Positions 17,445-26,724 of a stretch of DNA of 64,000 bases are shown here, one piece after another. The notes under the pieces are model-generated. The model was not told where the DNA came from, did not search any database, and worked only from the letters and a program-made list of their open reading frames with translations. The first letter of the stretch is position 1. Every line of letters starts with the position of its first letter. The stretch is from Flavobacteriales bacterium UBA979. GTDB taxonomy: Bacteria; Bacteroidota; Bacteroidia; Flavobacteriales_D; Sanyastnellaceae. Made by a program: the position numbers and the translations under genes. The stretch lies in contig DBBR01000105.1 of assembly GCA_002292325.1 (NCBI GenBank), positions 53,296 through 117,295 of the forward strand. Direction: 5' to 3'.

Positions 17445-20168
17445 CTACTCGTTTAGGGGAGAAACACCTCCCATAAGGTGAAGTTCACCGTTGAACCGCT
17501 CCTCTACCAAACCCACCAACCGTATTGTAAATACACGAGCAGAATAGTAATAAACGCCATCGGCACTCATGCCCCCGTCGCGGTGGGTGCCATCCCAGCG
17601 AATCCATGGATCATTTGTTTGGAATACTTCTTCCCCATTCCGATTGTAAATCCGAACATCCACAGAATCAATGAATTTCCACGGAAATGCCTCGAATGTG
17701 TCGTTTTGACCGTCGAGGTTTGGAGAAAAAACATTGGGTAAAAAGTAGTAGGGGCAATTGTCCGCACACAGCGTATCGCTCAACGCGCTTTCGTTTCGTC
17801 GCAAGGCCCCGTCTGGCCCAGGTAGTAAACTATCCAAGGCGCTGATGGCGAAGCATCCCGCCAGTGTTCTTCGCTCACCCGACTCATTCCATACGTAGCT
17901 CAATTGAGCAGGATCTGAAAAAATTTCAACCGGACGCAACGTGTCCTCGGGCGTTGGGGCCCAATAAAGTTGATATCCCATAACGTCATCCGCACATCCA
18001 ACCACATCCTCCCAGGAAAAAACATTCACTTCTTCCACACAATCCGATTCCATCCGGAAGTCTGGTGGACAAGGAGGCGTGAAATCAAACGGACGACCAC
18101 AAAGTTCTTGACTCCAGTTCAGCAAGGGTGAAGCGATACCGTCGCCATCGTATCTGCCCACCGTCTCCACCTTGTAACAATAGAAAACGTTGTTCACTAA
18201 CCCTGTATCGGTATAGGTCCGTTCCGTACTCGAGCCAATCCATTCATAGCCGTCTTCTCCCAATCGATAAACTTGGTATTCCTCGATCCACCATGGAAAT
18301 TCACCATTTACAGTCAACGTTAATTTGTTGTCATCCGGCTGTAATTCCAGCCAAGGGGTATCGGCTGGAGAAGAAAAGCCCATCTCACCCGCAGAGCTCA
18401 AGCAATCTACTCGGTAGGTCCAACCGCTGAGCTCTGTATTGACTTGACTGTGCAACCAAGCGGTGTCCGGATCCTGCAAGAATAGCCCGGGTGCCGTTTC
18501 ATGCAGCAACGCTTCCTCACCGCCAGTGGCGCGTCCCCAAACGCGGTATATGTATGGGCCTGGAAAAACGACCGTATCGGCGTCTGTCGGAGGCGACCAC
18601 ATCACCTCAATCGAGCCAGTTGATGCATCGGTGACCTCAACAGAGGCCCGGGTGATGACGGGAATGTCCTTGCGGATTGTCGCACACACCTCATCACTGG
18701 CAATGGATTCCCCGCTTCCAGGCCACCGGGTCACCACCCGGTAACAATAGGTAGCTCCGAATGAAAGCAAGTCAACATCGATGAATTCTGTTGTGGACAA
18801 TCCATCGACCGTGCCCAACCAAACGTAGCCCGTTTCTTCTGGAATCCCCGTTTCACATGCTCCAGGATCCCATTCCAGCGAATCCACCCGACGGTAGACG
18901 TCGTAAACTCCTGCTTCCACTTTCCAGGCGGGCAATTCTTCCAGGCATTCATGCGGAGACCAGTCCAAAATAATCGTATTGCCAATGGGCGTGGCTGTAT
19001 CCATGGAAACCCCCGGAGCAACCACACGAATTTGGAAGGACTCAAGGTCCATGAGCTCGACTTGGTTGCTGTTGTCTTCTGCCCGCACGACCACCTGGTA
19101 TGGAGTTTCCCTGACTTCCGTGCATTTTGGAGACCATATAAACTGACCGATACCCGCCCCGAGATCACTGAAATTCGCCACATTCGCCACTTCAGTAAGC
19201 GGCCCGCCCACCGCGTCTAAATCCAGGTCATCGCCATCGGGATCAGAGGCATTCACGAGCAAGGATAAGAACGTTCCAGCCACGATGCATGTGTCTTCAA
19301 CAGGTGATACTTCAGGGGGCTGATTCGTGCAGGCTTCTACCGTAATCTGCATGTCGCGAACCACCTCTCCTACTTTTATCAACAGACCGTTTACCGATCG
19401 CCACTCTTGAATGCGCAATGCAACATTGTAGATGCCTGCGATTTGTGGCACTTCCCATGACACATCGCCGTAAACCGGATCAATCTCAAACACATCATCG
19501 TTCGGACTCACCTCATCGGGCGTGACATAATCACCGATTACCTCACCTTCGAATCCCCGGCACGGCACTAAGTCATACGTCAATACATCTCCATCGGGAT
19601 CGTGAGCTCCTGGATTGTGGATCCAAGATTGGAACAGGCAAGCATTCTGTTGGGCCGGATTGAGCAACTGGACCGAATTATTGTGTCCTGCCATTGGATC
19701 AATAATGAGCAAGCTGCTAATTGAGAAAGGGACATCAACCGACCCCGGAATGTTGAGAACACCTTGGTTCCTGTTCGGGTCTTCCACCTGAATCTCATAA
19801 ATACCTGGACCACCGTACGTGTGATTTCCTCGATAGCGGTTGATTTGAATATCGCCTTCCAGCAACAACTCACTTTCTCGCTGAAGGCTGTCTACGGGCT
19901 CATTGTTTTCGTCTCCCCAATAAAGAAAAAGCCAAGGTCGGTCAGCTGGAGCGCTAGACTTGGTGTACGTCGTGATGAGAATTTCATACGTCAAGCCCTC
20001 GACATGGGTATAGGTGATTTCACCCGCGCGGTTGTGGGTTGCAAACGACCGAAGAGCAATGGCCCAAAACACCAACAAAACCAAACCTATCCGTGCACGA
20101 GACCAGCTAAACCAAATGGGGTTTTGCATGGAATTGTGAACCGTATGCGAAAGCCGTTGAAAAACCAT
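17445..20168 (-). CDS. Secreted T9SS type B sorting-domain protein
   Basis: About 907-residue exported protein. The signal segment (RARIGLVLLVFWAIALRSFA) is followed directly by ATHNRAGEI, a common beginning of this Bacteroidota family. Cadherin/Ig-like parts (near SDPDGDDLDLDAVGG) and several fibronectin-III-like modules follow. The last 90 residues are a gliding-motility-associated C-terminal domain: LPNVFSPNLDGQNDTF, VRIYNRNGEEVFQT, WDGTHRDGGMSADGVYYY. This domain targets cargo to the type IX secretion system. A second ATG at 20129 gives a tighter signal peptide and is nearly as likely a start. The protein is presumably surface-bound or released; adhesion is inference. Confidence 0.88.
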   Translation of the reverse strand: MVFQRLSHTVHNSMQNPIWFSWSRARIGLVLLVFWAIALRSFATHNRAGEITYTHVEGLTYEILITTYTKSSAPADRPWLFLYWGDENNEPVDSLQRESELLLEGDIQINRYRGNHTYGGPGIYEIQVEDPNRNQGVLNIPGSVDVPFSISSLLIIDPMAGHNNSVQLLNPAQQNACLFQSWIHNPGAHDPDGDVLTYDLVPCRGFEGEVIGDYVTPDEVSPNDDVFEIDPVYGDVSWEVPQIAGIYNVALRIQEWRSVNGLLIKVGEVVRDMQITVEACTNQPPEVSPVEDTCIVAGTFLSLLVNASDPDGDDLDLDAVGGPLTEVANVANFSDLGAGIGQFIWSPKCTEVRETPYQVVVRAEDNSNQVELMDLESFQIRVVAPGVSMDTATPIGNTIILDWSPHECLEELPAWKVEAGVYDVYRRVDSLEWDPGACETGIPEETGYVWLGTVDGLSTTEFIDVDLLSFGATYCYRVVTRWPGSGESIASDEVCATIRKDIPVITRASVEVTDASTGSIEVMWSPPTDADTVVFPGPYIYRVWGRATGGEEALLHETAPGLFLQDPDTAWLHSQVNTELSGWTYRVDCLSSAGEMGFSSPADTPWLELQPDDNKLTLTVNGEFPWWIEEYQVYRLGEDGYEWIGSSTERTYTDTGLVNNVFYCYKVETVGRYDGDGIASPLLNWSQELCGRPFDFTPPCPPDFRMESDCVEEVNVFSWEDVVGCADDVMGYQLYWAPTPEDTLRPVEIFSDPAQLSYVWNESGERRTLAGCFAISALDSLLPGPDGALRRNESALSDTLCADNCPYYFLPNVFSPNLDGQNDTFEAFPWKFIDSVDVRIYNRNGEEVFQTNDPWIRWDGTHRDGGMSADGVYYYSARVFTIRLVGLVEERFNGELHLMGGVSPLNE

Positions 20169-20201
20169 CTCGATGCAAGTTAGGACATGGAAGTCAACCG
20201 T

Positions 20202-20209
20202 TAACTTTA
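20202..20209 (+). promoter_or_regulatory. Possible -7 box for pdxA
   Basis: TAACTTTA differs from TAnnTTTG at the last base and lies 9 bases before the pdxA ATG, in the 50-base gap to the divergent cargo gene. Confidence 0.4.
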
Positions 20210-20218
20210 CATGCTCAA

Positions 20219-21286
20219 ATGGCTTCCAAAAAAAAACCAACATCCATAGGATTCAGTTGTGGTGATCCCAACGGAATCGGAATTGAGACACTGATTAAAG
20301 TGTTTTCAGACGACCGCATGTTCCAGGAGGCAACGCCTGTGTTGTACGCCACACCGAACTTGGTCGAAGCTGCATGCGAATGCGCCAAACGAACAAGCGT
20401 TTCCTGGAAGGTCGTCGCAACAGCTGACGAAGCAAAAGAAAATCAGATCAATGTGGTCTCGATCCAAGAGGAACCTTGGGAGATCAATTGGGGCGAAATC
20501 GATGGAAAGGCAGGGGAGTTTGCGATGAATTCACTCGAGAAAGTGGTCAACGACCTTGCAAGTACCAAGGTAGACGTGCTCGTCACCTTACCCATCCACA
20601 AAGAGGCCATGCGCCAGGGGTCATTTAAACATCCCGGGCACACAGAATTTTTGGCAGACTTCGCCAACGTTGACGACGTCCTGATGCTATTGGTTTCGGG
20701 TTCCTTACGCGTTGGAATGTGCACTGGGCATGTCGCATTGAAAGATGTTTCAAGCCTCGTAACATCAGAGACCATTGTCCGCAAAGCAAGGCTCATGCAC
20801 GACTCGCTCAGCAGAGACTTTGGCATCGCCCAGCCCCGGATTGCGGTTTTGGGCCTGAACCCTCATGCCAGCGATAATGGACTGATGGGAGATGAAGAGA
20901 AGAAAATCATCGTTCCCGCCATTCGGGATTTGAATGCTGAAGGACGATTCGTGATGGGTCCGTATCCTGCAGATGGATTCTTTGGAGCGGGAACGCACAA
21001 ACAATTTGATGGTGTGTTGGCGATGTACCACGACCAAGGTCTCGCTCCTTTCAAAGCCCTCAGCTTTGGCAATGGAGTGAATTTCACCGCCGGGCTGCCC
21101 ATCGTTCGAACAAGCCCCGATCATGGGACAGGATTCGACATTGCTGGAAAAGGAACAGCGAGTCCCGACTCCCTGCGAGCGGCTATCTTTCTTGCCCGGG
21201 ACATCCGGTTCAACCGCATTGCATACCGTGAACTGAACGAAAACCCGCTCAAAGTCGAAACGCACGCAAGAAAAGAGCGGTACTAG
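20219..21286 (+). CDS. pdxA: 4-hydroxythreonine-4-phosphate dehydrogenase
   Basis: 355-residue NAD-dependent dehydrogenase of the DXP-dependent vitamin B6 pathway, supplying the amine substrate to PdxJ. Signatures are SCGDPNGIGIET at residues 13-24, the metal and substrate His in HPGHTEFLAD, AVLGLNPHASDNG, AMYHDQGLAPFKAL, and the late RTSPDHGTGFDIAGKG. Length is close to that of other Bacteroidota PdxA (330-360). It is followed by a separate promoter for the DUF177 gene. Confidence 0.95.
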   Translation: MASKKKPTSIGFSCGDPNGIGIETLIKVFSDDRMFQEATPVLYATPNLVEAACECAKRTSVSWKVVATADEAKENQINVVSIQEEPWEINWGEIDGKAGEFAMNSLEKVVNDLASTKVDVLVTLPIHKEAMRQGSFKHPGHTEFLADFANVDDVLMLLVSGSLRVGMCTGHVALKDVSSLVTSETIVRKARLMHDSLSRDFGIAQPRIAVLGLNPHASDNGLMGDEEKKIIVPAIRDLNAEGRFVMGPYPADGFFGAGTHKQFDGVLAMYHDQGLAPFKALSFGNGVNFTAGLPIVRTSPDHGTGFDIAGKGTASPDSLRAAIFLARDIRFNRIAYRELNENPLKVETHARKERY

Positions 21287-21360
21287 ACCGCCTTGGTGCT
21301 TTTCTAGGCAGCGGTATCCTATCGATCGAATATTCTTTTGCTCAACCGGATTCTTCTGAC

Positions 21361-21368
21361 TACCTTTG
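21361..21368 (+). promoter_or_regulatory. -7 box for the DUF177-rpmF unit
   Basis: TACCTTTG is a perfect TAnnTTTG match, 22 bases before the GTG start of the DUF177 gene. Confidence 0.6.
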
Positions 21369-21383
21369 CACTCCCCAAAATGA

Positions 21384-21388
21384 GGAGG
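21384..21388 (+). promoter_or_regulatory. Shine-Dalgarno site GGAGG deciding a GTG start
   Basis: GGAGG just before GTG at 21391 is one of the few clear ribosome sites in the window. It fixes the GTG start, since the ATG at 21380 is in another frame. Confidence 0.55.
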
Positions 21389-21390
21389 TT

Positions 21391-21936
21391 GTGGATCACT
21401 TGGCACCTTATCGTATTCCCTTCGTGGGACTGAAGCCCGGCCTACACGACTTCCAAATGGAGGTGGATTCGTTGTTCTTTGATTCTTTTCCCTCATCTGA
21501 AACCAATCGAATTATGGGATTGGCGAATGTGACACTCGATAAACTAGGCTCTAAACTAGATTGCGTAGTGGCCTTCACGGGTCAAGCAACGCTTCCTTGC
21601 GATAGATGTTTAGCGGATGTTACATTGGCTATTTCGTTTGAAGAAAGGTTGGTGGCTCAACTTGGAGAAACCACCAATACCGAAGATGATATTTGGACTT
21701 TGGGTACTGAATGCCATGAACTGGACATCAGCCAACCGGTCTTCGAGTGGATTCACTTGCACCTTCCTTCAAGAAGGTTGCATGAATTTGCGAAAGACTG
21801 TGATCCCAATGTCGCCCAATATCTAGCTGGTTCTTCAGAAAAGCCGTCCGGAACTTCAGGGTCATCGGGCAGTGGGGGTACAGATGAAAACGACGGAATT
21901 GACCCGCGTTGGAATGCATTGAAAGACTTGAAATAA
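21391..21936 (+). CDS. YceD/DUF177-family protein
   Basis: 181-residue cytoplasmic protein of the DUF177 (YceD) family, which is encoded just upstream of rpmF in most bacteria and has been linked to 23S rRNA accumulation. The conserved CxxC-containing segment reads [20 protein letters not shown] near residues 68-87, followed by an acidic stretch. The tail is Gly/Ser-rich ([15 protein letters not shown]) before a final [11 protein letters not shown], the conserved C-terminal signature of the family. The rpmF gene starts eight bases after the stop. Confidence 0.85.
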   Translation: MDHLAPYRIPFVGLKPGLHDFQMEVDSLFFDSFPSSETNRIMGLANVTLDKLGSKLDCVVAFTGQATLPCDRCLADVTLAISFEERLVAQLGETTNTEDDIWTLGTECHELDISQPVFEWIHLHLPSRRLHEFAKDCDPNVAQYLAGSSEKPSGTSGSSGSGGTDENDGIDPRWNALKDLK

Positions 21937-21943
21937 AATTGCC

Positions 21944-22132
21944 ATGGCACATCCTAAACGACGCCAAAGTAAAGCCCGGACGCGCAAGCGCCGCGCCCAT
22001 GACGCACTAACTGCACCGCAGGTATCGGCTTGTCCTACTACAGGGCAGCCTCACCTTTTCCATCGCGCCCATTGGCACGAAGGGAAGCTCTATTACAAGG
22101 GCAAGGTGGTGATGGAAAAGGCGGAAGCCTAA
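21944..22132 (+). CDS. rpmF: 50S ribosomal protein L32
   Basis: 62-residue large-subunit ribosomal protein. The N terminus [20 protein letters not shown] is the classical L32 start. The zinc cysteines seen in some L32 proteins are reduced here to a single Cys ([18 protein letters not shown]), the zinc-independent type. The DUF177-rpmF-fabH order is widely conserved. Confidence 0.96.
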   Translation: MAHPKRRQSKARTRKRRAHDALTAPQVSACPTTGQPHLFHRAHWHEGKLYYKGKVVMEKAEA

Positions 22133-22150
22133 CACCCCACAAAAACTTTT

Positions 22151-22176
22151 GTTTGAATGAATGCGTTCGTTCAAAC
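22151..22176 (+). repeat. Inverted repeat (11-bp stem) after rpmF
   Basis: GTTTGAATGAA and TTCGTTCAAAC flank the tetraloop TGCG, pairing over 11 positions with one G-U pair. No T tract follows directly; it stands just before the strong terminator and may stabilise the rpmF mRNA end. Confidence 0.6.
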
Positions 22177-22180
22177 GATC

Positions 22181-22209
22181 AAAAAGGGAGGCTTTCGCCT
22201 CCCTTTTTT
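22181..22209 (+). terminator. Rho-independent terminator of DUF177-rpmF
   Basis: Perfect 7-bp stem GGGAGGC / GCCTCCC with loop TTTC, preceded by five A and followed by six T. The A tract also allows use from the opposite strand. Confidence 0.88.
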
Positions 22210-22287
22210 CATGTCTTGACGTTGTTATTCCACATTCGCCTCTTCGAATACCGGAAAACTTACCCTGCTTGGCATCTTTTGACACGC

Positions 22288-22295
22288 TATCTTTA
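22288..22295 (+). promoter_or_regulatory. Possible -7 box for fabH-acc genes
   Basis: TATCTTTA, one mismatch to TAnnTTTG, lies 29 bases before the fabH ATG and downstream of the terminator, so fabH probably has its own promoter. Confidence 0.4.
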
Positions 22296-22324
22296 GCGGC
22301 TATTTACAACCAACCCAGAGAACT

Positions 22325-23308
22325 ATGCGTGCTTCCATTACCTCCGTTGCTGGATACTTACCTGATGACGTACTGACCAATGCTGATTTAGAAAAAATGG
22401 TCGACACCAACGATGAATGGATTCGTTCAAGAACCGGTATTGAGGAGCGACGAATCCTCAAAGACCCCACGAAGGCCACTTCAGATATGGGGGCGGAAGC
22501 GGTAAAGACTTTGCTCGAAAAACGTGGCATTGATGCCACAGAAATTGACCTCATTATTTGCGCAACCGTTACCGCGGATATGCACTTTCCCGCAACGGCC
22601 AACCTCATCGCCCACAAAGTAGGCGCGGTAAACTCTTGGGGTTACGACTTAAGCGCAGCCTGCTCGGGGTTTATTTTTGCACTCACAACGGGAGCCCAGT
22701 TCATTGAGAGCGGGCAATACAAAAAAGTCGTCGTCGTTGGGGCCGACAAAATGAGCTCCATCATTGATTACACCGACCGAACAACGTGCATCTTGTTCGG
22801 TGATGCTGCCGCAGCCGTGCTGTTAGAGCCTACAGAAGAACATGGCATAATCGATCACAAGCTCCATGTGGATGGCAACGGAGCCAACTTCTTACGCCAA
22901 AAGGCTGGCGGTTCACTGTATCCCCCTACCATTGAAACGGTTCAAGCGCGGGAGCACGTGATTTACCAGGAGGGTCAACCTGTATTCAAAGCAGCGGTAA
23001 AAGGAATGGCCGATGTCAGTTACGATATCATGCAACGGAACCAATTGGCACCGGAGGATGTAGCATGGCTCGTTCCGCACCAAGCCAATTTGCGCATCAT
23101 TGATGCCACACAACGCCGAATGGGCTTGCCCGCAGAGAAAGTCATGATCAACATTCAGAAATATGGGAACACAACGGCGGCAACCATTCCTTTGTGTCTC
23201 ATGGACTGGGAAAAACAATTAAAGGCCGGGGACAACGTGATCCTCGCTGCTTTTGGAGGAGGCTTTACATGGGGCGCAGTCTACTTGCAATGGGCTTATA
23301 ACAGCTGA
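22325..23308 (+). CDS. fabH: Beta-ketoacyl-ACP synthase III
   Basis: 327-residue condensing enzyme that starts fatty acid synthesis by joining acyl-CoA to malonyl-ACP. The catalytic triad is visible: Cys113 in SAACSGFIFAL, His252 in PHQANLRII and Asn282 in YGNTTAATIPL. The glycine loop AFGGGFTWGAVYL closes the protein. Length is typical (about 320-335). It is followed by accB and accC, so the initiation steps of fatty acid synthesis are clustered. Confidence 0.96.
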   Translation: MRASITSVAGYLPDDVLTNADLEKMVDTNDEWIRSRTGIEERRILKDPTKATSDMGAEAVKTLLEKRGIDATEIDLIICATVTADMHFPATANLIAHKVGAVNSWGYDLSAACSGFIFALTTGAQFIESGQYKKVVVVGADKMSSIIDYTDRTTCILFGDAAAAVLLEPTEEHGIIDHKLHVDGNGANFLRQKAGGSLYPPTIETVQAREHVIYQEGQPVFKAAVKGMADVSYDIMQRNQLAPEDVAWLVPHQANLRIIDATQRRMGLPAEKVMINIQKYGNTTAATIPLCLMDWEKQLKAGDNVILAAFGGGFTWGAVYLQWAYNS

Positions 23309-23345
23309 ATAAACCATTTCCTGGCCAGGACCAGTGAAAACTGAC

Positions 23346-23353
23346 TAAATTTG
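23346..23353 (+). promoter_or_regulatory. -7 box for accB-accC
   Basis: TAAATTTG is a perfect TAnnTTTG match 20 bases before the accB ATG and downstream of the fabH stop. Confidence 0.6.
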
Positions 23354-23373
23354 CCCATTAAATTGTCATCAAA

Positions 23374-23883
23374 ATGACCATTAACGAAATTCAAGACCTG
23401 ATCAAATTCATCGCGAAAGCGGGGGTAACTGAGGTGGAAATTGAAAAAAAGGATTTCAAGATTACCATCAAATCTGAAATACCTAAAAAGAAAGGAGCCA
23501 CTGCCACCCCTGGAGAGCATGTCATTCAAGTGCCTATGGCAACCATGCCTGCTGCACCGGTTATGCCTGCTGCACCGGTTATGCCAGCTGCACCAGCTGC
23601 GACAGCAACAGAAGCGCCATTACCAGAAGCGAAAGACGATCATTACATCACGGTTAAGTCTCCTATGATTGGGACATTTTACCGCCGTTCGGCTCCCGAC
23701 AAAGATGCATTTGTTGAAGTGGGAAAGACTGTTGGAAACGGTGATGTTTTGTGTGTCATTGAAGCCATGAAACTCTTCAATGAGATTGAGTCAGAAGTAT
23801 CCGGAAAAATTGTCAAGATCTTGGTCGACGACAACAGTCCTGTGGAATATGATCAGCCCTTGTTCTTGGTTGATCCTTCCTGA
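23374..23883 (+). CDS. accB: Biotin carboxyl carrier protein of acetyl-CoA carboxylase
   Basis: 169-residue carrier subunit of acetyl-CoA carboxylase. The N-terminal dimer part (1-45) is followed by a flexible Ala/Pro/Met linker containing repeated MPAAPV units, and a biotinyl domain (about 90-169). Lys133 in [12 protein letters not shown] is the biotinylation site. The thumb-type segment ([20 protein letters not shown]) identifies the acetyl-CoA carboxylase class. It is followed by accC after 11 bases. Confidence 0.96.
   Translation: MTINEIQDLIKFIAKAGVTEVEIEKKDFKITIKSEIPKKKGATATPGEHVIQVPMATMPAAPVMPAAPVMPAAPAATATEAPLPEAKDDHYITVKSPMIGTFYRRSAPDKDAFVEVGKTVGNGDVLCVIEAMKLFNEIESEVSGKIVKILVDDNSPVEYDQPLFLVDPS
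23545..23598 (+). repeat. 18-bp tandem repeat in the accB linker
   Basis: Two identical 18-base units (ATGCCTGCTGCACCGGTT) followed by a third with three differences encode the linker repeats [18 protein letters not shown]. Linker length could vary between strains by slippage. Confidence 0.8.
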
Positions 23884-23894
23884 ACCCTATCGCC

Positions 23895-25229
23895 ATGTTT
23901 AAGAAAATCCTGATTGCCAATCGCGGGGAAATTGCGCTTCGCGTCATTCGCACGTGCAAAGAAATGGGCATCAAAACAGTTGCAGTCTACTCGACAGCTG
24001 ATGCGGATAGTTTACACGTCCGATTTGCTGATGAAGCGGTTTGCATCGGCCCTCCTAAAAGTGTGGATTCATACCTCGCAATCCCCAAAATCATTGCTGC
24101 AGCTGAAATCACAAATGCGGATGCGATTCACCCAGGCTACGGCTTCCTTTCGGAGAATGCAGAGTTTTCCCGCATCTGCGCAGAAAATCAAATAAAATTT
24201 ATCGGTGCGAGTCCACAGATGATCGAGTCCATGGGCGATAAAGCTTCTGCCAAAGCAACAATGAAGGCCGCAGGTGTTCCCACCATTCCTGGCAACAAAG
24301 GGATTCTGGAAAGCCTGGACGAGGCAAAAAAAATAGCGAAGAAAATCGGCTATCCCGTGATGTTAAAGGCCACGGCTGGCGGAGGAGGAAAAGGGATGCA
24401 AGTCTGCAACGACATCGAAGAACTGGCCGAGGGCTGGGAATCCACGCGAAGAGAAGCAGGCGCAGCCTTTGGCAACGACGGCATGTACATGGAGAAATTC
24501 GTTGTAGAGCCACGCCACATTGAAATTCAAATTGCTGCGGACCAACGCGGAAAGGCCTGCCACCTTTCTGAGCGAGATTGCTCCATTCAACGCCGGCACC
24601 AAAAGCTTGTGGAAGAGACGCCTTCTCCCTACATGACGGACAAGCTCCGCGAAAAAATGGGAAAAGCAGCCATCAAAGCAGCCGAAGCAGTTAAATACGA
24701 AGGGGTTGGAACCGTCGAATTCCTAGTCGATGCCAACCGGGATTTCTACTTCATGGAAATGAATACCCGGATCCAAGTAGAACACACCATCACGGAAGAA
24801 GTCGTGAACTACGACCTCATCAAAGAGCAAATCAAATTGGCGGCGGGCGAAAACATCAGCGGAAAGAATTACTATCCTCAGATGCACGCAATCCAATGCA
24901 GAATCAATGCGGAAGACCCGGACCGCAACTTTGCTCCTTGCCCAGGACGCATTACAGATTATCATTCCCCAGGTGGACATGGAGTTCGGTTGGACACCCA
25001 TGTGTATGCGGGGTATCAAATTCCTCCCTTTTACGATTCGATGATTGCGAAACTGATCGTCGTTGCGCAGACACGAGACGAAGCCATCCTAAAAATGCAA
25101 CGTGCGCTCGACGAGTACGTTATTGAAGGCATCAAAACCACCATACCGTTTCATCAAAGACTCATGCGCAATGATCGGTTCCGAAGTGGAAATTTTACGA
25201 CCAAATTCATGGAAGAAGAAGACGTCTAA
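23895..25229 (+). CDS. accC: Biotin carboxylase subunit of acetyl-CoA carboxylase
   Basis: 444-residue ATP-grasp enzyme that carboxylates biotin on AccB with bicarbonate and ATP. The N-terminal signature is [17 protein letters not shown]. The glycine-rich ATP loop is [13 protein letters not shown] near residue 155, and the active-site region is [16 protein letters not shown]. The chain ends soon after the biotin-carboxylase C-domain ([20 protein letters not shown]), as expected for a stand-alone AccC of about 450 residues. A bidirectional terminator follows. Confidence 0.96.
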   Translation: MFKKILIANRGEIALRVIRTCKEMGIKTVAVYSTADADSLHVRFADEAVCIGPPKSVDSYLAIPKIIAAAEITNADAIHPGYGFLSENAEFSRICAENQIKFIGASPQMIESMGDKASAKATMKAAGVPTIPGNKGILESLDEAKKIAKKIGYPVMLKATAGGGGKGMQVCNDIEELAEGWESTRREAGAAFGNDGMYMEKFVVEPRHIEIQIAADQRGKACHLSERDCSIQRRHQKLVEETPSPYMTDKLREKMGKAAIKAAEAVKYEGVGTVEFLVDANRDFYFMEMNTRIQVEHTITEEVVNYDLIKEQIKLAAGENISGKNYYPQMHAIQCRINAEDPDRNFAPCPGRITDYHSPGGHGVRLDTHVYAGYQIPPFYDSMIAKLIVVAQTRDEAILKMQRALDEYVIEGIKTTIPFHQRLMRNDRFRSGNFTTKFMEEEDV

Positions 25230-25248
25230 CACGTATCTCTTCCTATTC

Positions 25249-25277
25249 AAAAAGCCGGCTATGTCCGGCTTTTTTTT
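25249..25277 (+). terminator. Bidirectional terminator between accC and rfaE2, overlapping rfaE2 coding sequence
   Basis: AAAAAGCCGG and CCGGCTTTTT flank the loop CTATGT, with an A tract on one side and a T tract on the other, so it can stop transcripts from both convergent genes. The last codons of rfaE2 lie inside it. Confidence 0.8.
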
Positions 25278-25747
25278 ATGATACTGGTTGTCGACCTGCC
25301 GGGAAGCAAAGGAATAGAATGCACTGTTCCACCTCGGCTTTTTACCTCGGTGGATCCTACAATGAACAGCGGAGAAGAGGAATCTGTGCATTCAGGATCA
25401 TAATCGCCACCTTTCACCAGGATGTCGGGCTGAATCAATTCAATCAGTTCAGCCGGTGTATCCTCCCCAAAAACAATGACCAAATCCACCGACCGAAGGC
25501 CTTCCAATACGGCTTGGCGATCTTCCTCCGGATTGATTGGTCGTTCTGGTCCTTTGCCCAAAGCCCTTGCGCTCTTATCGGAATTTAACCCCACAACCAA
25601 TCGCCCTCCCAATGCCTTCGCCTCCTTCAAATACATCACATGGCCGGCGTGCAGAATGTCAAAAACACCGTTTGTAAAGACCACCTTTTGTCCCTCACGT
25701 TGCCATCCATTGATGGCATCCATGATGTGCTCCAGCTGAACGCTCAT
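25259..25747 (-). CDS. rfaE2: D-glycero-beta-D-manno-heptose 1-phosphate adenylyltransferase
   Basis: 162-residue stand-alone nucleotidyltransferase equal to the C-terminal domain of E. coli HldE. It makes ADP-heptose for lipopolysaccharide core. The signature TNGVFDILHAGHVMYLKEA near residues 25-43 contains the HxGH motif, and GLNSDKSARALGKGPERPI follows. The last residues, SIIKKSRT, are encoded in the terminator hairpin. The ATG overlaps the stop of the flippase-like gene (ATGA). The kinase half (HldA/RfaE1) is not in the window. Confidence 0.93.
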   Translation of the reverse strand: MSVQLEHIMDAINGWQREGQKVVFTNGVFDILHAGHVMYLKEAKALGGRLVVGLNSDKSARALGKGPERPINPEEDRQAVLEGLRSVDLVIVFGEDTPAELIELIQPDILVKGGDYDPECTDSSSPLFIVGSTEVKSRGGTVHSIPLLPGRSTTSIIKKSRT

Positions 25748-26715
25748 GTCCGGTCTTTTTTAAGCCGATACCACAACAAGTAGATGTAAGCGATGCCTCC
25801 CATTGAAATAATCATTGCCGTTTGAGTAAACCAAACGACATTGGCCACGGCCAGTCCGATCTCTTTCGCATATCCCAACGCCATAAAGCCTGACATCACA
25901 GCCCACTGATAAGCGCCTACACCTCCTGGAGCTGGGATGACCATGCCAAAGCCGCCAGCGACCATGATGAACAAAGCTTCGGTGATTGAGATGCCCTCCA
26001 CTGCATTGAATGATTTGAAAATCACCCATGCCATGAAGAAGTACATGAACCATATGAACAACGTATGGGCTAAAAACAGCCCCTTCCGTTTCATCTTTCG
26101 AATGCTGTTCAATCCATTCCAAACTCCCGAGAGGAAGTCGATGATTCGCTGTGCAAAAGGAAGTTTTACCAGACGCTTCCGATTCCAAAGGATCAATCCC
26201 AATGCCACCACGCCCCCTGCCGCGAGCACCACAAGCTTACTGAAATCCGGAAGTTCTGCTCCCTGGAGCAACTCCAAAAACGCAGGTGAATTACCCAAAA
26301 CAGCTACACCGGTTAACACGATCAAAAACACAAAATCGATTACTCGTTCACTTATGACGGTACCAAATAATTCATCTACCGGAATGTCATCTGTTTGGTT
26401 CAAGGCCGCGCACCTCGCCAGCTCACCGCTTCGAGGTACAAACGTATTCGCAAAATAAGCAAACGCTACAGCGTGCACACTTCGAGCTTTGCCCGCCTTG
26501 CGCCCCAATGGTTCGAGCAAGATTCCCCATCTCAGTCCCCGACTAACGATGGCCAAATAGCCCATGACAAAGGACGCTGCTATCCCTTCCCAACGCACAG
26601 ACCGCATATTCTCCCACAACGCCTCTTTGTCATCGACGATGGAAAAGGCCAAGTAGAAAAGTACTACTCCTATGCCCAATGAAACGACATAGGTCGCAAT
26701 CTGCTTAGCATTCAT
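25744..26715 (-). CDS. Flippase-like (UPF0104/YbhN) integral membrane protein
   Basis: 323-residue inner-membrane protein with about eight predicted membrane segments. Family marks are the early segment GYLAIVSRGLRWGILLEPL, the central FANTFVPRSGELARCAALN, and the late GGFGMVIPAPGGVGAYQWAVM, which is the conserved PxPGGxG loop of the lysylphosphatidylglycerol-synthetase transmembrane family. Members move or modify lipids or glycans; no substrate is known here. It lies between panD and rfaE2 on one transcript and has a paralogue at 30295. Association with heptose/LPS synthesis is inference from the overlap with rfaE2. Confidence 0.85.
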   Translation of the reverse strand: MNAKQIATYVVSLGIGVVLFYLAFSIVDDKEALWENMRSVRWEGIAASFVMGYLAIVSRGLRWGILLEPLGRKAGKARSVHAVAFAYFANTFVPRSGELARCAALNQTDDIPVDELFGTVISERVIDFVFLIVLTGVAVLGNSPAFLELLQGAELPDFSKLVVLAAGGVVALGLILWNRKRLVKLPFAQRIIDFLSGVWNGLNSIRKMKRKGLFLAHTLFIWFMYFFMAWVIFKSFNAVEGISITEALFIMVAGGFGMVIPAPGGVGAYQWAVMSGFMALGYAKEIGLAVANVVWFTQTAMIISMGGIAYIYLLWYRLKKDRT

Positions 26716-26724
26716 GAGTCCAAG

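Noticed and set aside
20765..21496. A 243-residue minus-strand open frame
   Set aside because: Covers the opposite strand of pdxA and the DUF177 start; no motif, and both sense genes are certain.
23545..23598. CRISPR-like repeats
   Set aside because: The repeats are directly adjacent with no spacers and encode the accB linker. No other regularly spaced repeats were noticed in the window.
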